Assembly (NCBI RefSeq): GCF_000764305.2
Contig: NW_025931313.1
Span: 211,824 to 275,823 of the forward strand
Source of the DNA: Hyalella azteca
Taxonomy: Eukaryota > Arthropoda > Malacostraca > Amphipoda > Hyalellidae
DNA length: 64,000 bases
Reading direction: 5' to 3'
In this document: in pieces, positions 12,136 through 23,548 of the stretch
Layout of the letters: the number at the start of each line of letters is the position of its first letter
Position numbering within the stretch: position 1 is the stretch's first letter
Program-made: the position numbers and the translations under genes
The notes under the pieces: generated by a model
Seen by the model: the letters and a program-made list of their open reading frames with translations, nothing else
Database searches by the model: none
What the model was told of the DNA's origin: nothing

Positions 12136-12830
12136 TGTGAGGTGAAGGCCGCCTGTAGTTGTGAGGTGAAGGCAGCCTGCAGTTGTGAGGTGAAGGCAGC
12201 CTTCAGTTGTGAGATGAAGGCAGCCTGCAGTTGTGAGGTGAAGGCAGCCTGCAGTTGTGAGGTGAAGGCAGCCTGCAGTTGTGAGGTGAAGGCAGCCTTC
12301 AGTTGTGAGATGAAGGCAGCCTGCAGTTGTGAGGTGAAGGCAGCCTGCAGTTGTGAGGTGAAGGCAGCCTGCAGTTGTGAGGTGAAGGCAGCCTTCAGTT
12401 GTGAGATGAAGGCAGCCTGCAGTTGTGAGGTGAAGGCAGCCTGCAGTTGTGAGGTGAAGGCAGCCTGCAGTTGTGAGGTGAAGGCAGCCTTCAGTTGTGA
12501 GGTGAAGGCAGCCTGCAGTTGTGAGGTGAAGGCAGCCTTCAGTTGTGAGGTGAAGGCAGCCTGCAGTTGTGAGGTGAAGGCAGCCTGCAGTTGTGAGGTG
12601 AAGGCAGCCTGCAGTTGTGAGGTGAAATCAGCCTGCAGTTGTGAGGTGAAATCAAACAGCCGTTGTGAGCTTAAGGCATACTGCCCTTGTGGGGTGAAGG
12701 CAGCCTACAGTTATGAGGTGAAGGCAGCATGCAGTTGTAAGGTGAAGGCAGACTTCAGGTGTGAGGTGAAGGCAGCCTGCAGGTTTGAGGTGAAGGCAGT
12801 CTTAAGGTTTGAGCTGAAGGCTTTGAAGTC
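12136..12830. repeat. 24-bp minisatellite (~29 copies) with a 96-bp higher-order period
   Basis: The unit is GTGAAGGCAGCCTGCAGTTG plus TGAG. In the left half every fourth unit has CTTCAG then GAGATG, giving a 96-bp higher-order repeat copied three to four times; the right end decays. The 8-residue reading VKAACSCE stays open for 257 codons, but it opens with GTG and has no signal peptide or unique domain, so I treat it as a satellite and not a gene. Confidence 0.93.
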
Positions 12831-13796
12831 GCCCCTTAACAAAGGGAAGCTCAAGGCTTGGAGCGCTTCTGGCTCAAGGATGTTCCTCGGTATTGTATTG
12901 CCACGCTCTAAATGATATTAAGGAAGATAAGTGAATACGATGAAAACAATTGAGATATGGACTGTTATCTTGGAAAAAGAATAATTATAATGACTTATGT
13001 GGAGGCAATTATTAGTATTGAAACAAATAATATTGATTCGATGATAAACAAATGATAGTTTTCAAGGAAGAAACTTAAAGGCGATGATAAAGTTTGACAC
13101 TAAGTTATCAGAAATGTACTAAAATCATTAAAATTTAAAAAAATGTAGCTAAATTCTGTAAAAATAACGCGTAGTATTGATATATATGATCATGATTCGA
13201 CGATGCAACGTTTTTTTCTCGCACTCGATCTCTGAGTGTCTGAGTGAATTCATGTAGGATCTAATTGCCATTTTTAAGTATCATTCTGCAAGTTAGTCAA
13301 TAAATTATCCATATTTTTATTTATAGAAGTTTACTAACTTCTGCGTATTAGTTATTCGAACAAAGCCGCGAGCCTCGGTATTATACTAGTGGTGCTTTAC
13401 GCAATGTGTACAACGAAATTCTGAGCTGAGATATATTAAACTGCAATTAACTAAAATTTGTCTGCATTTGCACCTTTAAAGTTAAACTATTAGCCACAAT
13501 AAAAATTTTATTAGCTTGTGTTTGGTAATTGCTTCTCATTTGCTCATATATCTTTAATATCTTTAAATTTGAATAACATTGCTCAATGGTAATAAAGCTT
13601 TTTTCATGAAATTTGTTCTTCTCCAACTTCTTGAAACTCGTCTAATAATATCTCAGTAGTTTATTGTATCTTTCACCTTATTTTTATTCAATGATATATT
13701 ATTATGTCGTCTTAGAACATCACCGACAATTGCTCTCCTGTTTTGCCCAACAAATTAAAAATTGCGTCTTTATTTAAACTTTTCCACCAGACATCG
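12831..13796. other. AT-rich unique sequence, nothing recognised
   Basis: No array or convincing coding sequence. The reading that enters the next array at 13743 has only about 18 unique codons before the repeat. Confidence 0.35.
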
Positions 13797-13804
13797 CGTC
13801 TTTC

Positions 13805-14222
13805 GCGCGACCCCTCACCCAGCCTCTCACCTCACCCTCACCCAGCCTCTCCCCTCACCCTCACTCAGCCTCTACCCTCACCCTCACCCAGGCTCTCCCC
13901 CCTCACCCTCACCCAGCCTCTCACCTCACCCTCACCCAGCCTCTCCCCTCACCCTCACCTTCGCTCTCACCCTCACCCAACCTATACCCTCACCCAGCCT
14001 CTCCTCTCACCCACACCTTCGCTCTCACCCTCACCCAACCTATACCCTCACCCAGCCTCTCCCCTCACCCACACCTTCGCTCTCACCCTCACCCAACCTA
14101 TACCCTCACCCAGCCTCTCCCCTCACCCACACCTTCGCTCTCACCCTCACTCAACCTATACCCTCACCCAGCCTCTCCCTCACCCTCACCCTCACCTTCA
14201 CCCTCACCCTCACCTCTCACCC
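13805..14222. repeat. C/T-rich minisatellite with ~58-bp higher-order units
   Basis: Built from CTCACCCAGCCTCTCCCCTC and CACCTTCGCTCTCACCCTCA blocks. The right half is about four tandem 58-bp units that include CCAACCTATACC. The strong strand asymmetry could support triplex or H-DNA. Pro/Ser/Leu-rich ORFs of 167 and 264 codons are readings of it. Confidence 0.92.
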
Positions 14223-16640
14223 TCGGCTGTCATTCCTCAAGTCTTGCGTCGTATTTCCCGACTAACAAATTACAAGTGCGGGCGCAAGGCTCGGTGCAAC
14301 AATGGCGGCAGAAAATATTTCGTCCTAAGCCTTCCCACAGAAAATTCTAGAGCATATTATGTGTGCCCCAGCGATGACCAGATGGCTGGCGGCTTCATGA
14401 ATATTTTTTCTTGCGATGGTACAGATATCTGGAGCAGTTTTGATTTATATAATTCAATTTTCTGGAGTTTAACGATAATTACAATTTATATTGCACAATA
14501 CAAAGGCTTATGTTCTTCGGCGTCCTTGTTTTTTTAAATTGTTCAAGTTCCTAAAAATATTTTAAAATATTTAGTGAAATTTATTGTTCGTTTATGAAAG
14601 AAAAATGTTTCAGAAATTGTATTCATAATTTAGGTAACATTCTATATGTAATCTAAAGAAATGTATTGCGTTATTTTCTCATGTTCATCCAATTTTGCCC
14701 GAGGGTATTAATAATTATTTGTCTGCAGCTCTACATATAAACGATTAAATGACAAGTTATCTTATTACCCTGATTTAAAAAATTCATTAGTGCGTGAACA
14801 TTCTAGTGTGGATTAAAGAAATCAGTCGAAGCAGCAGAGCTTTTGAAAAATAAATTGAGAACGAAAAGCGAAAAAAATTTCGGAAGCATCAACTTTTAAT
14901 GAATGACAATAAATTTATGAATTTCAGTCACAACTCTACTAATTATAATAATTTGTAGGTATTGACCTAAGGGAATTTAAAGTTATATTCACGAGGACAC
15001 ATGTTCTCCCTCCGTTGCGAAAAATGTGTCCAGTGACACAGGAAATTCGAATGGAACAGTCGCTCATAAAAAAGCAATTTAATTAACTCGACAAAATTGA
15101 TGCCCTCGGGTACTGACGTTGGGTATCGAGCGACATTCAAAAGAGACTCAAAGGGACCTATTTTGAGCCTGCATCTGCAACATCTAAAATAAATAACATT
15201 GCATCAATAATCGTAAGGCAAGTAATTCGAATAAATGCTGCAATGAATTAAACTTCACGGTTGTGTCAGTGTATAAAATTCTAACTTCATTTGCAAATAT
15301 CGTTCTTCCAAATTCAAGCATTGGAATAAGAAAAATGGTATAGAATTAAAAGGAGAATAATGTTTTATATTGGCATATGTTCCTTGTAATGAGAAAATTT
15401 CAGCTACAGAAATTTTCTAATTTATTTAAATAATTTTGGTTAGTGCAATTATTTACCCTATTTTTTCCCTGATGTATCGTTGGAAAATAATCGGTAAAAA
15501 TGTCCATTTATTTCTGTTCAGAGAATTTCCATGAGACAAATAAAGCTATTTTACGTTCCCATAAAGTAATGTGAGCGCGAAGGCCTTAAATGGCATTAGT
15601 TCTCTGAGACCTGGGCACGTGACTGGCATTAAAAATTCTCAGAATTTGAATACCTAGAGATAATTTTACGCTATATAGTTGCGTAATTTTGGGCTCCTAA
15701 TTGACAGTCTTGAGACTTCGCGCGTCGTCATTTGGCAGTTGAAAAATATTGTTGATAATGAATAATAATGTTTTTTCGTGAAAAAATGTTGAAGTAATTT
15801 GAAGGATTCAACTTGATTCAGCTTGAAGGATTCAACAAAAGTATTCAACTTGAAGCACAAGATCTAAATGTGATAAAAAAAACACAAGATTATATGTTAA
15901 CTTAGCCCTCGCAACAAACTAATTAAGTTACCATCACATTATGCCAACAATAACCATAACGGTCGAGAGCTTCCGAGGGCACTGACGAAAGGAAAAAAAA
16001 TCGGCTTTGATGTTAGAATATTTAATCAGTGTATTCTGAACATTAGAATATTGACTTTTTGGTGAGTTAGAAAAATTCATGGATTGTGGGAGTTAATTTA
16101 TAGATAAATTCTTACAGAAATTTGGACAGTTGCAATTGACGAGTCAAGAACATATCTCGAGAAGTTTGATGAGTTTCTAATTAACAAATGAGTTCTCATT
16201 AGTGATAACGCAAAAAAAAAACACACACGAAATCCACCTGAAACGATTTTAATAAGCAATTTTTACAATTTTGGGATAGATAAAATTCTTGAAGCCTTGA
16301 AGCTCTTTAAAGTTTCCTTATGATAACGAAATCAAATTATATTACAGCATTGCATTAATCTGCAATATATACAAACCGAACCTGAAATACATTATGGAAG
16401 AACAACCAAGTTTCTACCTAAATCTATCTAATAATAGCAGAAATGAAGCTGCACAACTAAAAAAGCATAGATGATGATATTTAACTAAAGAATAACATTG
16501 ACAAAGTTATTTATAAGAGGAAATGCATAACACGTTTAAATATACGTATCTGAGCGATGACTTAAATTAACTATAGATACTTGATGTTTTAACAACACAT
16601 TAAAGGAAGCGTTGGAATATTTTAGAAATAAATGAATTCA
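14223..16640. other. AT-rich stretch, nothing recognised
   Basis: A plus-strand reading continues to 14537 past the array without a recognisable domain. A small GGATTCAACTTGA duplication occurs near 15802-15855. No gene is supported. Confidence 0.35.
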
Positions 16641-16656
16641 TTTATAAATCATAGAA

Positions 16657-16745
16657 TGAATATTCTATATAATTTATAGAATATATTCATTCTATATAAT
16701 TTATAGAATATATTCATTCTATATAATTTATAGAATGAATGAAAT
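16657..16745. repeat. 27-bp AT-rich palindromic repeat, 3 copies
   Basis: TAGAATATATTCATTCTATA plus TAATTTA recurs three times. The motif AGAAT...ATTCT makes each unit partly self-complementary. Confidence 0.85.
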
Positions 16746-17342
16746 TCCAGGGCGCAAATATTAGATAAATTCCATACAAAAATACTGTTGAAACAAGTAA
16801 AGTAGATCTGCATAGAGGAGCGTGAGCGAAATCTACCCTCTAGACTCAAGGGAATCTCGACGGATTGAAAAGATCTCTTAGATATAATTTATTTAATCTT
16901 TTCAAGTTCTTTTTCATGAAAATATTTTTCCATTTGCTCAGTAGGTTGAAAAATAGCACAGAAACTTGGCTAATTAAATTATATTCTATTTAGTCTCAGA
17001 GACTTGCGTGTCATAGGAAACGAGTGAAGAATTGACCACAGTTTTGAACACACAATTAATGCTAGTAATAATAATTTGACAAAATTTAAAATATATATAC
17101 CTTTAAAATTAACGAAAATCTATTTGAAAGAGTAACTCCATAAAAAATGTCCATTAGTCATTCTTTGTTCATTTTTTTTTATAAAAACAGGGTTTTGCTA
17201 CGTAAAGCATGGCGACTTTATATTCCCTCTGCAGGCAGGGATGCAAGAAGGCTCACCAGTCATGTTATGGTGACATATTCTTACTGTCGTAAGCTGGTGC
17301 ACCGCGCTAGTGAATAATATACGCTCATATCTTTCCTCGCAA
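16746..17342. other. AT-rich unique sequence, nothing recognised
   Basis: No array, element or supported coding sequence is seen. Confidence 0.3.
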
Positions 17343-17388
17343 AGCTCTTTCTTGTACAAGAAATAACGCTTCTTGTACATGAAAGAGC
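17343..17388. repeat. 19-bp inverted repeat (hairpin)
   Basis: GCTCTTTCTTGTACAAGAA pairs with TTCTTGTACATGAAAGAGC with one mismatch around an ATAACGC loop. Confidence 0.85.
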
Positions 17389-17428
17389 ACTCCTGCAAGC
17401 AATTCTTCATGGTCTTGGGCTGAGAGAA

Positions 17429-17444
17429 ACGCTTCAGCGTTTGC
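17429..17444. repeat. short hairpin AAACGC/GCGTTT
   Basis: AAACGCTTCAGCGTTT is a 6-bp stem around a TTCA loop, lying between two longer hairpins. Confidence 0.7.
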
Positions 17445-17448
17445 CGAC

Positions 17449-17479
17449 AGACAGCAATCGGTCTTGCCGATTGCTGTCT
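17449..17479. repeat. perfect 13-bp hairpin
   Basis: AGACAGCAATCGG and CCGATTGCTGTCT flank a TCTTG loop. It is the third hairpin within 140 bp. It is too short for a microRNA precursor and no downstream T-run makes it terminator-like. Confidence 0.88.
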
Positions 17480-18020
17480 TTCACAACTCGCTCCAGCTTC
17501 TGGTGAAAAATGAACTCGTTAAGTAAAAGATCGTCTAGTTCATTTTGAAAAATTTTCTTTGTATGAAGATTCGGTCATGAAGATAGACCAGGGCGGTAAG
17601 AAGTTAGAGGATTAAAGTAAATGCATTTTTTTAAAATCACATCTGTTATAATCCTTTACAAAATCAGACAATGAACAGTTACTCAATATTGAAAGTTTCT
17701 CTTCAACTATTTCTTGCTTTAATTAGCAACAGCTATTAAGATAAATGCTTCTTTAAACATTAATTCGTTCACTGAAAGCATTTAACTGCTTAACACGCTG
17801 ATTTAACTTCAGATAAATCTTATTTACACAAATAATTGTGTCTTAAACTGAATTAACGCGAGGGAATCTTTTACATTCGTGCTAATTAATCATTTCAGAT
17901 GACCATCGATATCGCTTATGTATAAATGGTTACTTATAATTGTTGTTTTAAATAAAATTATTAATAAATGGGTTTAAATTGTTTTGAGGCTTCAATGGAT
18001 GACTGAAGATGGAACGCAAG
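17480..18020. other. AT-rich unique sequence, nothing recognised
   Basis: No array, element or coding sequence is supported. Confidence 0.3.
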
Positions 18021-18193
18021 GGTGCAGAAAAATGTGTGAGACTTTGTCCCAATGGCGATGCATTCTTTTTGCTTATGTGGGGGTCATCTTTACGCGGCAA
18101 AGGGGCGTATTATAGTGCTAGGTCCACTCTCTGCCCATGCTTCAGAAGGTGTGTCTCAATTCGGACACTATGATCCATTCTATTTTCTCAGTG
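18021..18193 (-). mobile_element. CACTCAG-ended MITE-like element, copy F
   Basis: The plus strand reads CAGAAAAATGTGTGAGACTT, TGTCCCAATGGCGATGCATT, CTTATGTGGGGGTCATC, a diverged GGGGCGTATTATAGTGCTA core and GGACACTATGATCC, ending in TTTCTCAGTG. It is a well-preserved full-length copy. The ~80-100-codon ORFs reading through it are incidental. Confidence 0.72.
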
Positions 18194-19001
18194 AAAGGTG
18201 TAAAGACAGACTGTGTGGTGATGGCTCATTCCTCAGTGTCAAGAGGGCCGAGCAAGAAACGTTCAATGTTTGCTTCCAGGAATTGGATGTTGGTGGCGTT
18301 CAAGGAATTTCTGACCCTCTCAAGAGATACATTCAAGGCAAGACTCAGACATGAACTTTGCTGCAGGCTCTGGAGTAGTTAAGCGGTTTGGGCCAGGGGA
18401 TCTAACTTGAAACGCTAAATAAATATTGCTGAAATTTATTGGCTATTGAATAATTTTCTATGCAGAATTTAATGGATCGACAACAGATAACTGAATGGAT
18501 AGGTGACTTGTATTTGCCAGAACTTTTTATTCATATTTTGAAAATTTTGTTTTCGATTCAAGAGCCTAATTTGATAACGCCGGATGATCCGGAGTAGTGG
18601 TCAAGTAACAATGAAACGAAAAAAATGCACTGAATGCACTTTCCCGACAAAAGGATTCAAGTACTTTTATGGAAGTGAATGGCATGGAATTGATTTTCAC
18701 GATTTCTCGAAGACGGATACATAATATGAGAAGACGTTTGTACAAACAAACAGTAGAGGTAGCTGAGCATCAGTTTTTTAATTCTTATCTTACATTGAAC
18801 AATAGTTTTATGGCTCTATAACAACTCTACTTAATACAATAATAAGTCTCATTAATCTATTGTGATACGGCGATGAAGCTCGGGATTAGGAGCTGCTATG
18901 CAATTAATAGTAAAACTAATGATAACGTTTGAAATGTTCCTAGTATACTAATACCTATTGAAAAGATTATCCCTTAACATCGAAGCACAAATGAAAAATA
19001 T
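18194..19001. other. unique sequence downstream of the membrane-protein gene
   Basis: 18210-18380 is GC-richer and stays open on the plus strand (about 55 codons ending HELCCRLWSS) without a recognised domain. The rest is AT-rich and holds nothing recognisable. Confidence 0.35.
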
Positions 19002-19007
19002 TTTATT
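19002..19007 (-). promoter_or_regulatory. candidate poly(A) signal for the membrane-protein gene
   Basis: TTTATT on the plus strand reads AATAAA on the gene strand, about 200 bases past the TAG stop. The hexamer is common by chance in such AT-rich DNA, so only its position supports it. Confidence 0.3.
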
Positions 19008-19207
19008 TTAGAATTTAGAACACCAAGAATTAGTTATGTAGTTCGAAGAAAATTTTTTGTCTATTTTTCGAAGGATTACCCGAAGATAAAAGACCGCCTC
19101 TTCAGCCTTGACCAAATAAAACGTTAATGGGGGCGTAAAATGTTGAGGAAATGGAGGGCGTAAAATGTAAATGAAGATGCCTAGAAAGATGTAAGTACAT
19201 TTTCGTC

Positions 19208-22200
19208 CTAGGACCTTTGGTTTTCTGGCTGTGTATAGACCGAATGCGAATTATTAGCTGACTTTGCAGGTAGAATCAATTTCTGCTTGACATTTTTACT
19301 GGCCAGTTTCATGTCGCTGCTTCCAAGCGACATTTTTGTTCCTCTTCTAAAATAAGTACCACTGGAATTTTCAAGAAATATTTTGCCACAATTTGATGCA
19401 TTAGAATCTGGGGATCTGACAGGAACGTTAAAATGATTTGAAATTGCTTCTTTTGTCCTTTGTTTATCCGTTTTTCCGTTTTCTGAAGTTCTTTTGACGC
19501 TCGAAAACTGACATTGGTCTTTGGAAAATCGTCGAAGATTTGTTTTGGCTGAGTGGACGGCGAGGTCGCTGTGAATAGGCAATGATTCTTGCTGATGAGC
19601 TAACAAGGGAGACGGGAAGTGATCAAGAAGGCAAGTGTTGTCGCTCTCCCTCCTTGTAACTTGATTACCTCCCATAATTCGACAGCCCTTGGCCCTGGGC
19701 TCTGCCATCTTCCTTTCCTCTTCAGGAGGTCGAGGAGTTTCTTCATCATGCGCGAGCGCTTCGATGAAAGTTTCATGCTCCTGCTGAAACAAATGGGATG
19801 TTTCTTGTTTGTGCTGCTGTTGAGCGCAAATTTGCTGTTCCTTCGAATGGAAATTACGTAGCTTCTGTAGATGCTGTCCGCAAGTTTGTTGCTTCTGTTG
19901 CAGGCCAACTGTTACCGCTTGGTCCGCGTGCATCTGACGTGAACGCATCATCTTCCTTTCTAAGCTCCAGTTACGTTTATCGCAACTTTGAAGTTTTCGT
20001 TGAGCTGAAAAGTACTGCATGCTTCGTTGCGTCAATAAATTCGATCTTTGGAATCCTTCAAGTCCAAAATCTAATGACTGTTCGTATTGATCACGACGGT
20101 CTGGCAGAGGCTGCGGCAAATTCGAGGGCGAGTGCGGCGTCCAGTAAGAAGATTTCAACCTCTGATCTCCGCTTGCTTGTTCATTTAAATTACACTCTAT
20201 GTGGAATTTCTGATGTAAATGGTGACTAGAATCAAGTTTGTGCGGAAGTGTTGAACCAAGATACTTATAATTATCTAAGTAGAAGCCTCTGTACGGATTA
20301 TATGACATCATTCTGTCATTGGCTGTAGATATTTGTCCGATCTGGATGTTTTCGTACAAGCCTGTCGTTGATTTGGACAAAGGCGAATGAAAATTCTCGT
20401 CTGGTGATGGAGTTAACACGGAATCGTAGCTCTTTGTCGCAGTGGCCGGCAAGAACTTCATGGGAAGTAAATTGCGATGCACAGGACGACCTCGAGTTAT
20501 TCCCTGGAAACTGGACACATTTTCTCGGTTTCGATCTTCTCTTGTTTGGCTCCAGACAAGCTGGAAGTCACTAGTGACGTAATCGAAAGACGGTCTCTTG
20601 TTTTGCACGGTAAAGATTTTCAGTGGAGATCTTTTTCTGGATTCCGGGTGAACTCCCGAAGTTCTGGAACAGCACTTGAGGAACAGAGAACAAATGTTTT
20701 TACTTGCTGTAGGGGGACAATCACCATGTTTGTTGTGCACCAGCGCCCGCGACGCAAGCAAGAGGCACGCCAGAAGAACGATTTCTGCGACCCTCTCAAT
20801 GCATTGGCATGCAAACCAGAGTTTCTCGGAGGTCATGCTTGTATCCTCGCCAAGTTGGACAGGAAACACTAAATTCAAAACTTGCAACGCGGTCAGCACA
20901 GATTGGCACAGGACGGAAATCACAGAAATCCTGGCAGATTTCAAGAGTCGCGGTGGAGTGGAAGGTAATGCATCTGTTTTATCTGGCATCGTAATTTCCT
21001 TCTTCTCAAGAAATATGAAATACCCTGAATATAAGAGCACCAGAAGGGCCCCGAGAGACGCTGAGAAAATTTTAGCATACATCAATATTGCATTTATTGG
21101 CGAATCAGAAGATAGAATAAATAATGCCACATCAACGCTCACTCTGAGCACGACATTCGCTGTGAAAATAAAAATTACACAAACGGGCGACGAAAAACTT
21201 GAAAGCAAACTTGATGTTTTTAGTAGAACCAAAAGAAACAAAGCCAATGATAACAGCATCATTGTAGTAGACAAATTCCAAAGAACAAATAAAACGCTTC
21301 TCATCCCTCCCTCGTCTGATCCATGAGCTTCATACACGTAGCAAGAACATCGTAGCGCTGATGTGGTAGCAAGGCTAAGGTAGAATAAGGCGAACGACGT
21401 TGGCGAAATTTGGTGCCATTGCCGACCTCGAATAAGATCGTGCAAGGCAATCAGACAAATAAAAGCATAACAGGCAGAGCTGCCGTAAATCACCAAGTCC
21501 AAGCCAATGCCAACAGTCAAACGAACAGCCGTCCATTTAGGAAGCTTCGTTCTGTTTACTACTTCATGAGATATGATCCTTATATCATTCACGACCTCGA
21601 TTTCTTCCAGCCATACATCATTAATCGTGTTTTTTGGCTCCGAAATTAAACTTTGATCCTTACTCAGGCCTTGTGTTTTTGATTCTGTTCCCGTCACTGA
21701 TGAATTAGCCTGTGATTTGTTTCTCTCATCTGAATGTTTTAAGCTTGGATAGATGATGTCCGACGCACTAGCTCCATTCGCAGTGCTGGGTGCTAATTGT
21801 AAAAAATTGAATGTTTTAATCGCTTCTACCGATGTTGATTTGTTTAAATGAATAAAACTTTTCCCGTCCGTAAAATTCTTGCCATTTTCGAACACATCGG
21901 CCAGATTTGTAGCCTTAATTCCTTGGTTTGACAGCCCGCCCTTTGTTTCTTTTCCGATAATGGCGCTCTTGACTCCCTTCATCATTTTCTCGATAGTTTC
22001 CGAGTGGGTGATTGCATTCTCTGATTGTTTGCCCTCTTTGAATGATTGCTGGTCGAGTTCAGTCTGCGATGCCTCAGGCTTGTCATTTTTCTGCGGTAGG
22101 CCGTCCAAGGGAGTCCCATAAGCCACTCCTCGAAATATAGCCGCAATTTTACTTTCTTTTAGACTCGAATTGTTTCCTTTTGGACCGACGATATTTCCTA

Positions 22201-23548
22201 ATTTGGTCGTATCGTCTCTAATGGCTGCATTTGGAACCGTGGCTCTTCGTTGTCGGCGTCCCAAAAACTGACGGTCGGAATGGCCTAAAAGTGGAAAGTG
22301 TTTACGGTCAAGTAAGGTCGGAGCATTATGGCTCAAATTGTTTTCGAGTTGATTCTGCCCTTGACGTTCACGTAGAATTTCGAAATAAGAGAGAAAATTT
22401 GGTCGGTATTTTATCGATTTTCTTCGCTCGTCGTTGAAAAAACTGAGGGATTTTTTCGCTATCAAGTTTAGTTTACTTAACGAACGCTGCTTCTGCAAAA
22501 ATGTATTCTGCAATTGATCGCTAGTAAAATCTGTGAGGTTATGCATCTTTTTTGTCTCTCTTTTGTAATTTGGCGACTGTATCACTTGTCGAGTCACGAA
22601 TATTTCTTTGTAATTTTTGTGTTGTTGGTAGGGCAAATGCTGTTCCCCAGACAAGCCTATCGCTCTACTTTCCTTGCATCGATGACCAGAAAAAGACCCC
22701 CAACAGCCCCGTCTTGTAGGGATCTTGGGGCTTCGAGGATTTGCCAAATAGTCGTCTTGATGACCCTGGTTTCCATTTGTTAACGAACTCGAAGGGGAAT
22801 CCGAAGCGATAGCAGCCCACGAAAAATGGCAACAGGCATTCGCTGAATGCTTCCGCCTTATTGGAAGATCAAAATATTTTTTTGGGCTTACGGTAGCAAG
22901 ATGATGGAAGATTTCGCTGGGATGACGATTTCTTATCATTGGTTTATTCGATGTATTATTGATGACAGTGTACTTTCTAAGACGTGGGTGATTGAGGGCA
23001 AAAAGAACAATGCGTTTTCGAATAGAATCTTCTTTGCTCACTGGTACAAGATTCAACTTAGAGCGTGAGCGAGTACGAGTGAGCTCAGTGTAAATTGACG
23101 GGTTAAATGAACGATTTTCCAGTGGCACAAATGAAAAATATTCAATTTCTGACGGATATTCACTGAAAAACACCGTTGTCTTTACAGACGGAGGGAGCAA
23201 AACAAGATTTTCTTTTTTGGCTTTAACTCTTGTGAGGATTTCAGCGTTGTCGCTTACGACACTGGGCACGATAAAAGGAGTTTCCGCTTGCTTACGAATA
23301 GTTTGTTGCAGATATTCTTCTGCGTTTTTTTGATGGTTATTTGTTGATGCTTTGTCAGAGGTTTGAGTTACTTCACTCAATGAATAACTTGAGTTAAATG
23401 CACGCCAATCACTTGAATAAATGTCTCGATTTTCAGAGTTTTTTGTGTCCGGAAAAAACAATCCTCGGTGAAAATCAGCAGTAACATTTTTGGTCACAAT
23501 TAAAATAAGGAAAATATATGACATTTTCACGTGAAAGCTAAACGCCAT
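19208..23548 (-). CDS. multipass membrane protein, PRRT3/PRRT4-like, single-exon ORF of 1446 codons
   Basis: This is the only ORF in the window with clear protein character. The ATG at 23548 has G at -3 and G at +4, a good initiation context; a second Met at residue 9 is also possible. A hydrophobic signal peptide covers about residues 9-25. Residues ~26-675 form a low-complexity, Ser/Asn/Lys-rich, probably extracellular region with several N-glycosylation sequons. About seven hydrophobic segments follow, near 676-700, 718-738, 748-775, 787-812, 817-847, 870-893 and 908-935. A polar tail runs to 1446, with a Gln/His/Lys-rich stretch near 1215-1275, and the stop is TAG. The pattern of the membrane block (VYGSSACYAF, LRCSCYVYEAHGSDE, LWNLS, LLKTS) resembles PRRT3/PRRT4-type proteins; that assignment is from recall, not a search. 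Molecular function is unknown. No intron interrupts 4.3 kb, though untranslated exons could lie upstream. A seven-helix receptor of another family is the main alternative. Confidence 0.72.
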   Translation of the reverse strand: MAFSFHVKMSYIFLILIVTKNVTADFHRGLFFPDTKNSENRDIYSSDWRAFNSSYSLSEVTQTSDKASTNNHQKNAEEYLQQTIRKQAETPFIVPSVVSDNAEILTRVKAKKENLVLLPPSVKTTVFFSEYPSEIEYFSFVPLENRSFNPSIYTELTRTRSRSKLNLVPVSKEDSIRKRIVLFALNHPRLRKYTVINNTSNKPMIRNRHPSEIFHHLATVSPKKYFDLPIRRKHSANACCHFSWAAIASDSPSSSLTNGNQGHQDDYLANPRSPKIPTRRGCWGSFSGHRCKESRAIGLSGEQHLPYQQHKNYKEIFVTRQVIQSPNYKRETKKMHNLTDFTSDQLQNTFLQKQRSLSKLNLIAKKSLSFFNDERRKSIKYRPNFLSYFEILRERQGQNQLENNLSHNAPTLLDRKHFPLLGHSDRQFLGRRQRRATVPNAAIRDDTTKLGNIVGPKGNNSSLKESKIAAIFRGVAYGTPLDGLPQKNDKPEASQTELDQQSFKEGKQSENAITHSETIEKMMKGVKSAIIGKETKGGLSNQGIKATNLADVFENGKNFTDGKSFIHLNKSTSVEAIKTFNFLQLAPSTANGASASDIIYPSLKHSDERNKSQANSSVTGTESKTQGLSKDQSLISEPKNTINDVWLEEIEVVNDIRIISHEVVNRTKLPKWTAVRLTVGIGLDLVIYGSSACYAFICLIALHDLIRGRQWHQISPTSFALFYLSLATTSALRCSCYVYEAHGSDEGGMRSVLFVLWNLSTTMMLLSLALFLLVLLKTSSLLSSFSSPVCVIFIFTANVVLRVSVDVALFILSSDSPINAILMYAKIFSASLGALLVLLYSGYFIFLEKKEITMPDKTDALPSTPPRLLKSARISVISVLCQSVLTALQVLNLVFPVQLGEDTSMTSEKLWFACQCIERVAEIVLLACLLLASRALVHNKHGDCPPTASKNICSLFLKCCSRTSGVHPESRKRSPLKIFTVQNKRPSFDYVTSDFQLVWSQTREDRNRENVSSFQGITRGRPVHRNLLPMKFLPATATKSYDSVLTPSPDENFHSPLSKSTTGLYENIQIGQISTANDRMMSYNPYRGFYLDNYKYLGSTLPHKLDSSHHLHQKFHIECNLNEQASGDQRLKSSYWTPHSPSNLPQPLPDRRDQYEQSLDFGLEGFQRSNLLTQRSMQYFSAQRKLQSCDKRNWSLERKMMRSRQMHADQAVTVGLQQKQQTCGQHLQKLRNFHSKEQQICAQQQHKQETSHLFQQEHETFIEALAHDEETPRPPEEERKMAEPRAKGCRIMGGNQVTRRESDNTCLLDHFPSPLLAHQQESLPIHSDLAVHSAKTNLRRFSKDQCQFSSVKRTSENGKTDKQRTKEAISNHFNVPVRSPDSNASNCGKIFLENSSGTYFRRGTKMSLGSSDMKLASKNVKQKLILPAKSANNSHSVYTQPENQRS

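Noticed and set aside
13743..14537. 264-codon Pro/Leu/Thr-rich ORF resembling a mucin-like protein
   Set aside because: Most of it is the C/T-rich array. The unique ends have no signal peptide or known domain.
17343..17388. microRNA precursor
   Set aside because: The stem is only 19 bp with a 7-nt loop, shorter than typical animal precursors.
18052..18382. two overlapping plus-strand ORFs (81 and 100 codons)
   Set aside because: The 5' half of both is MITE copy F; the remainder is short and unrecognised.
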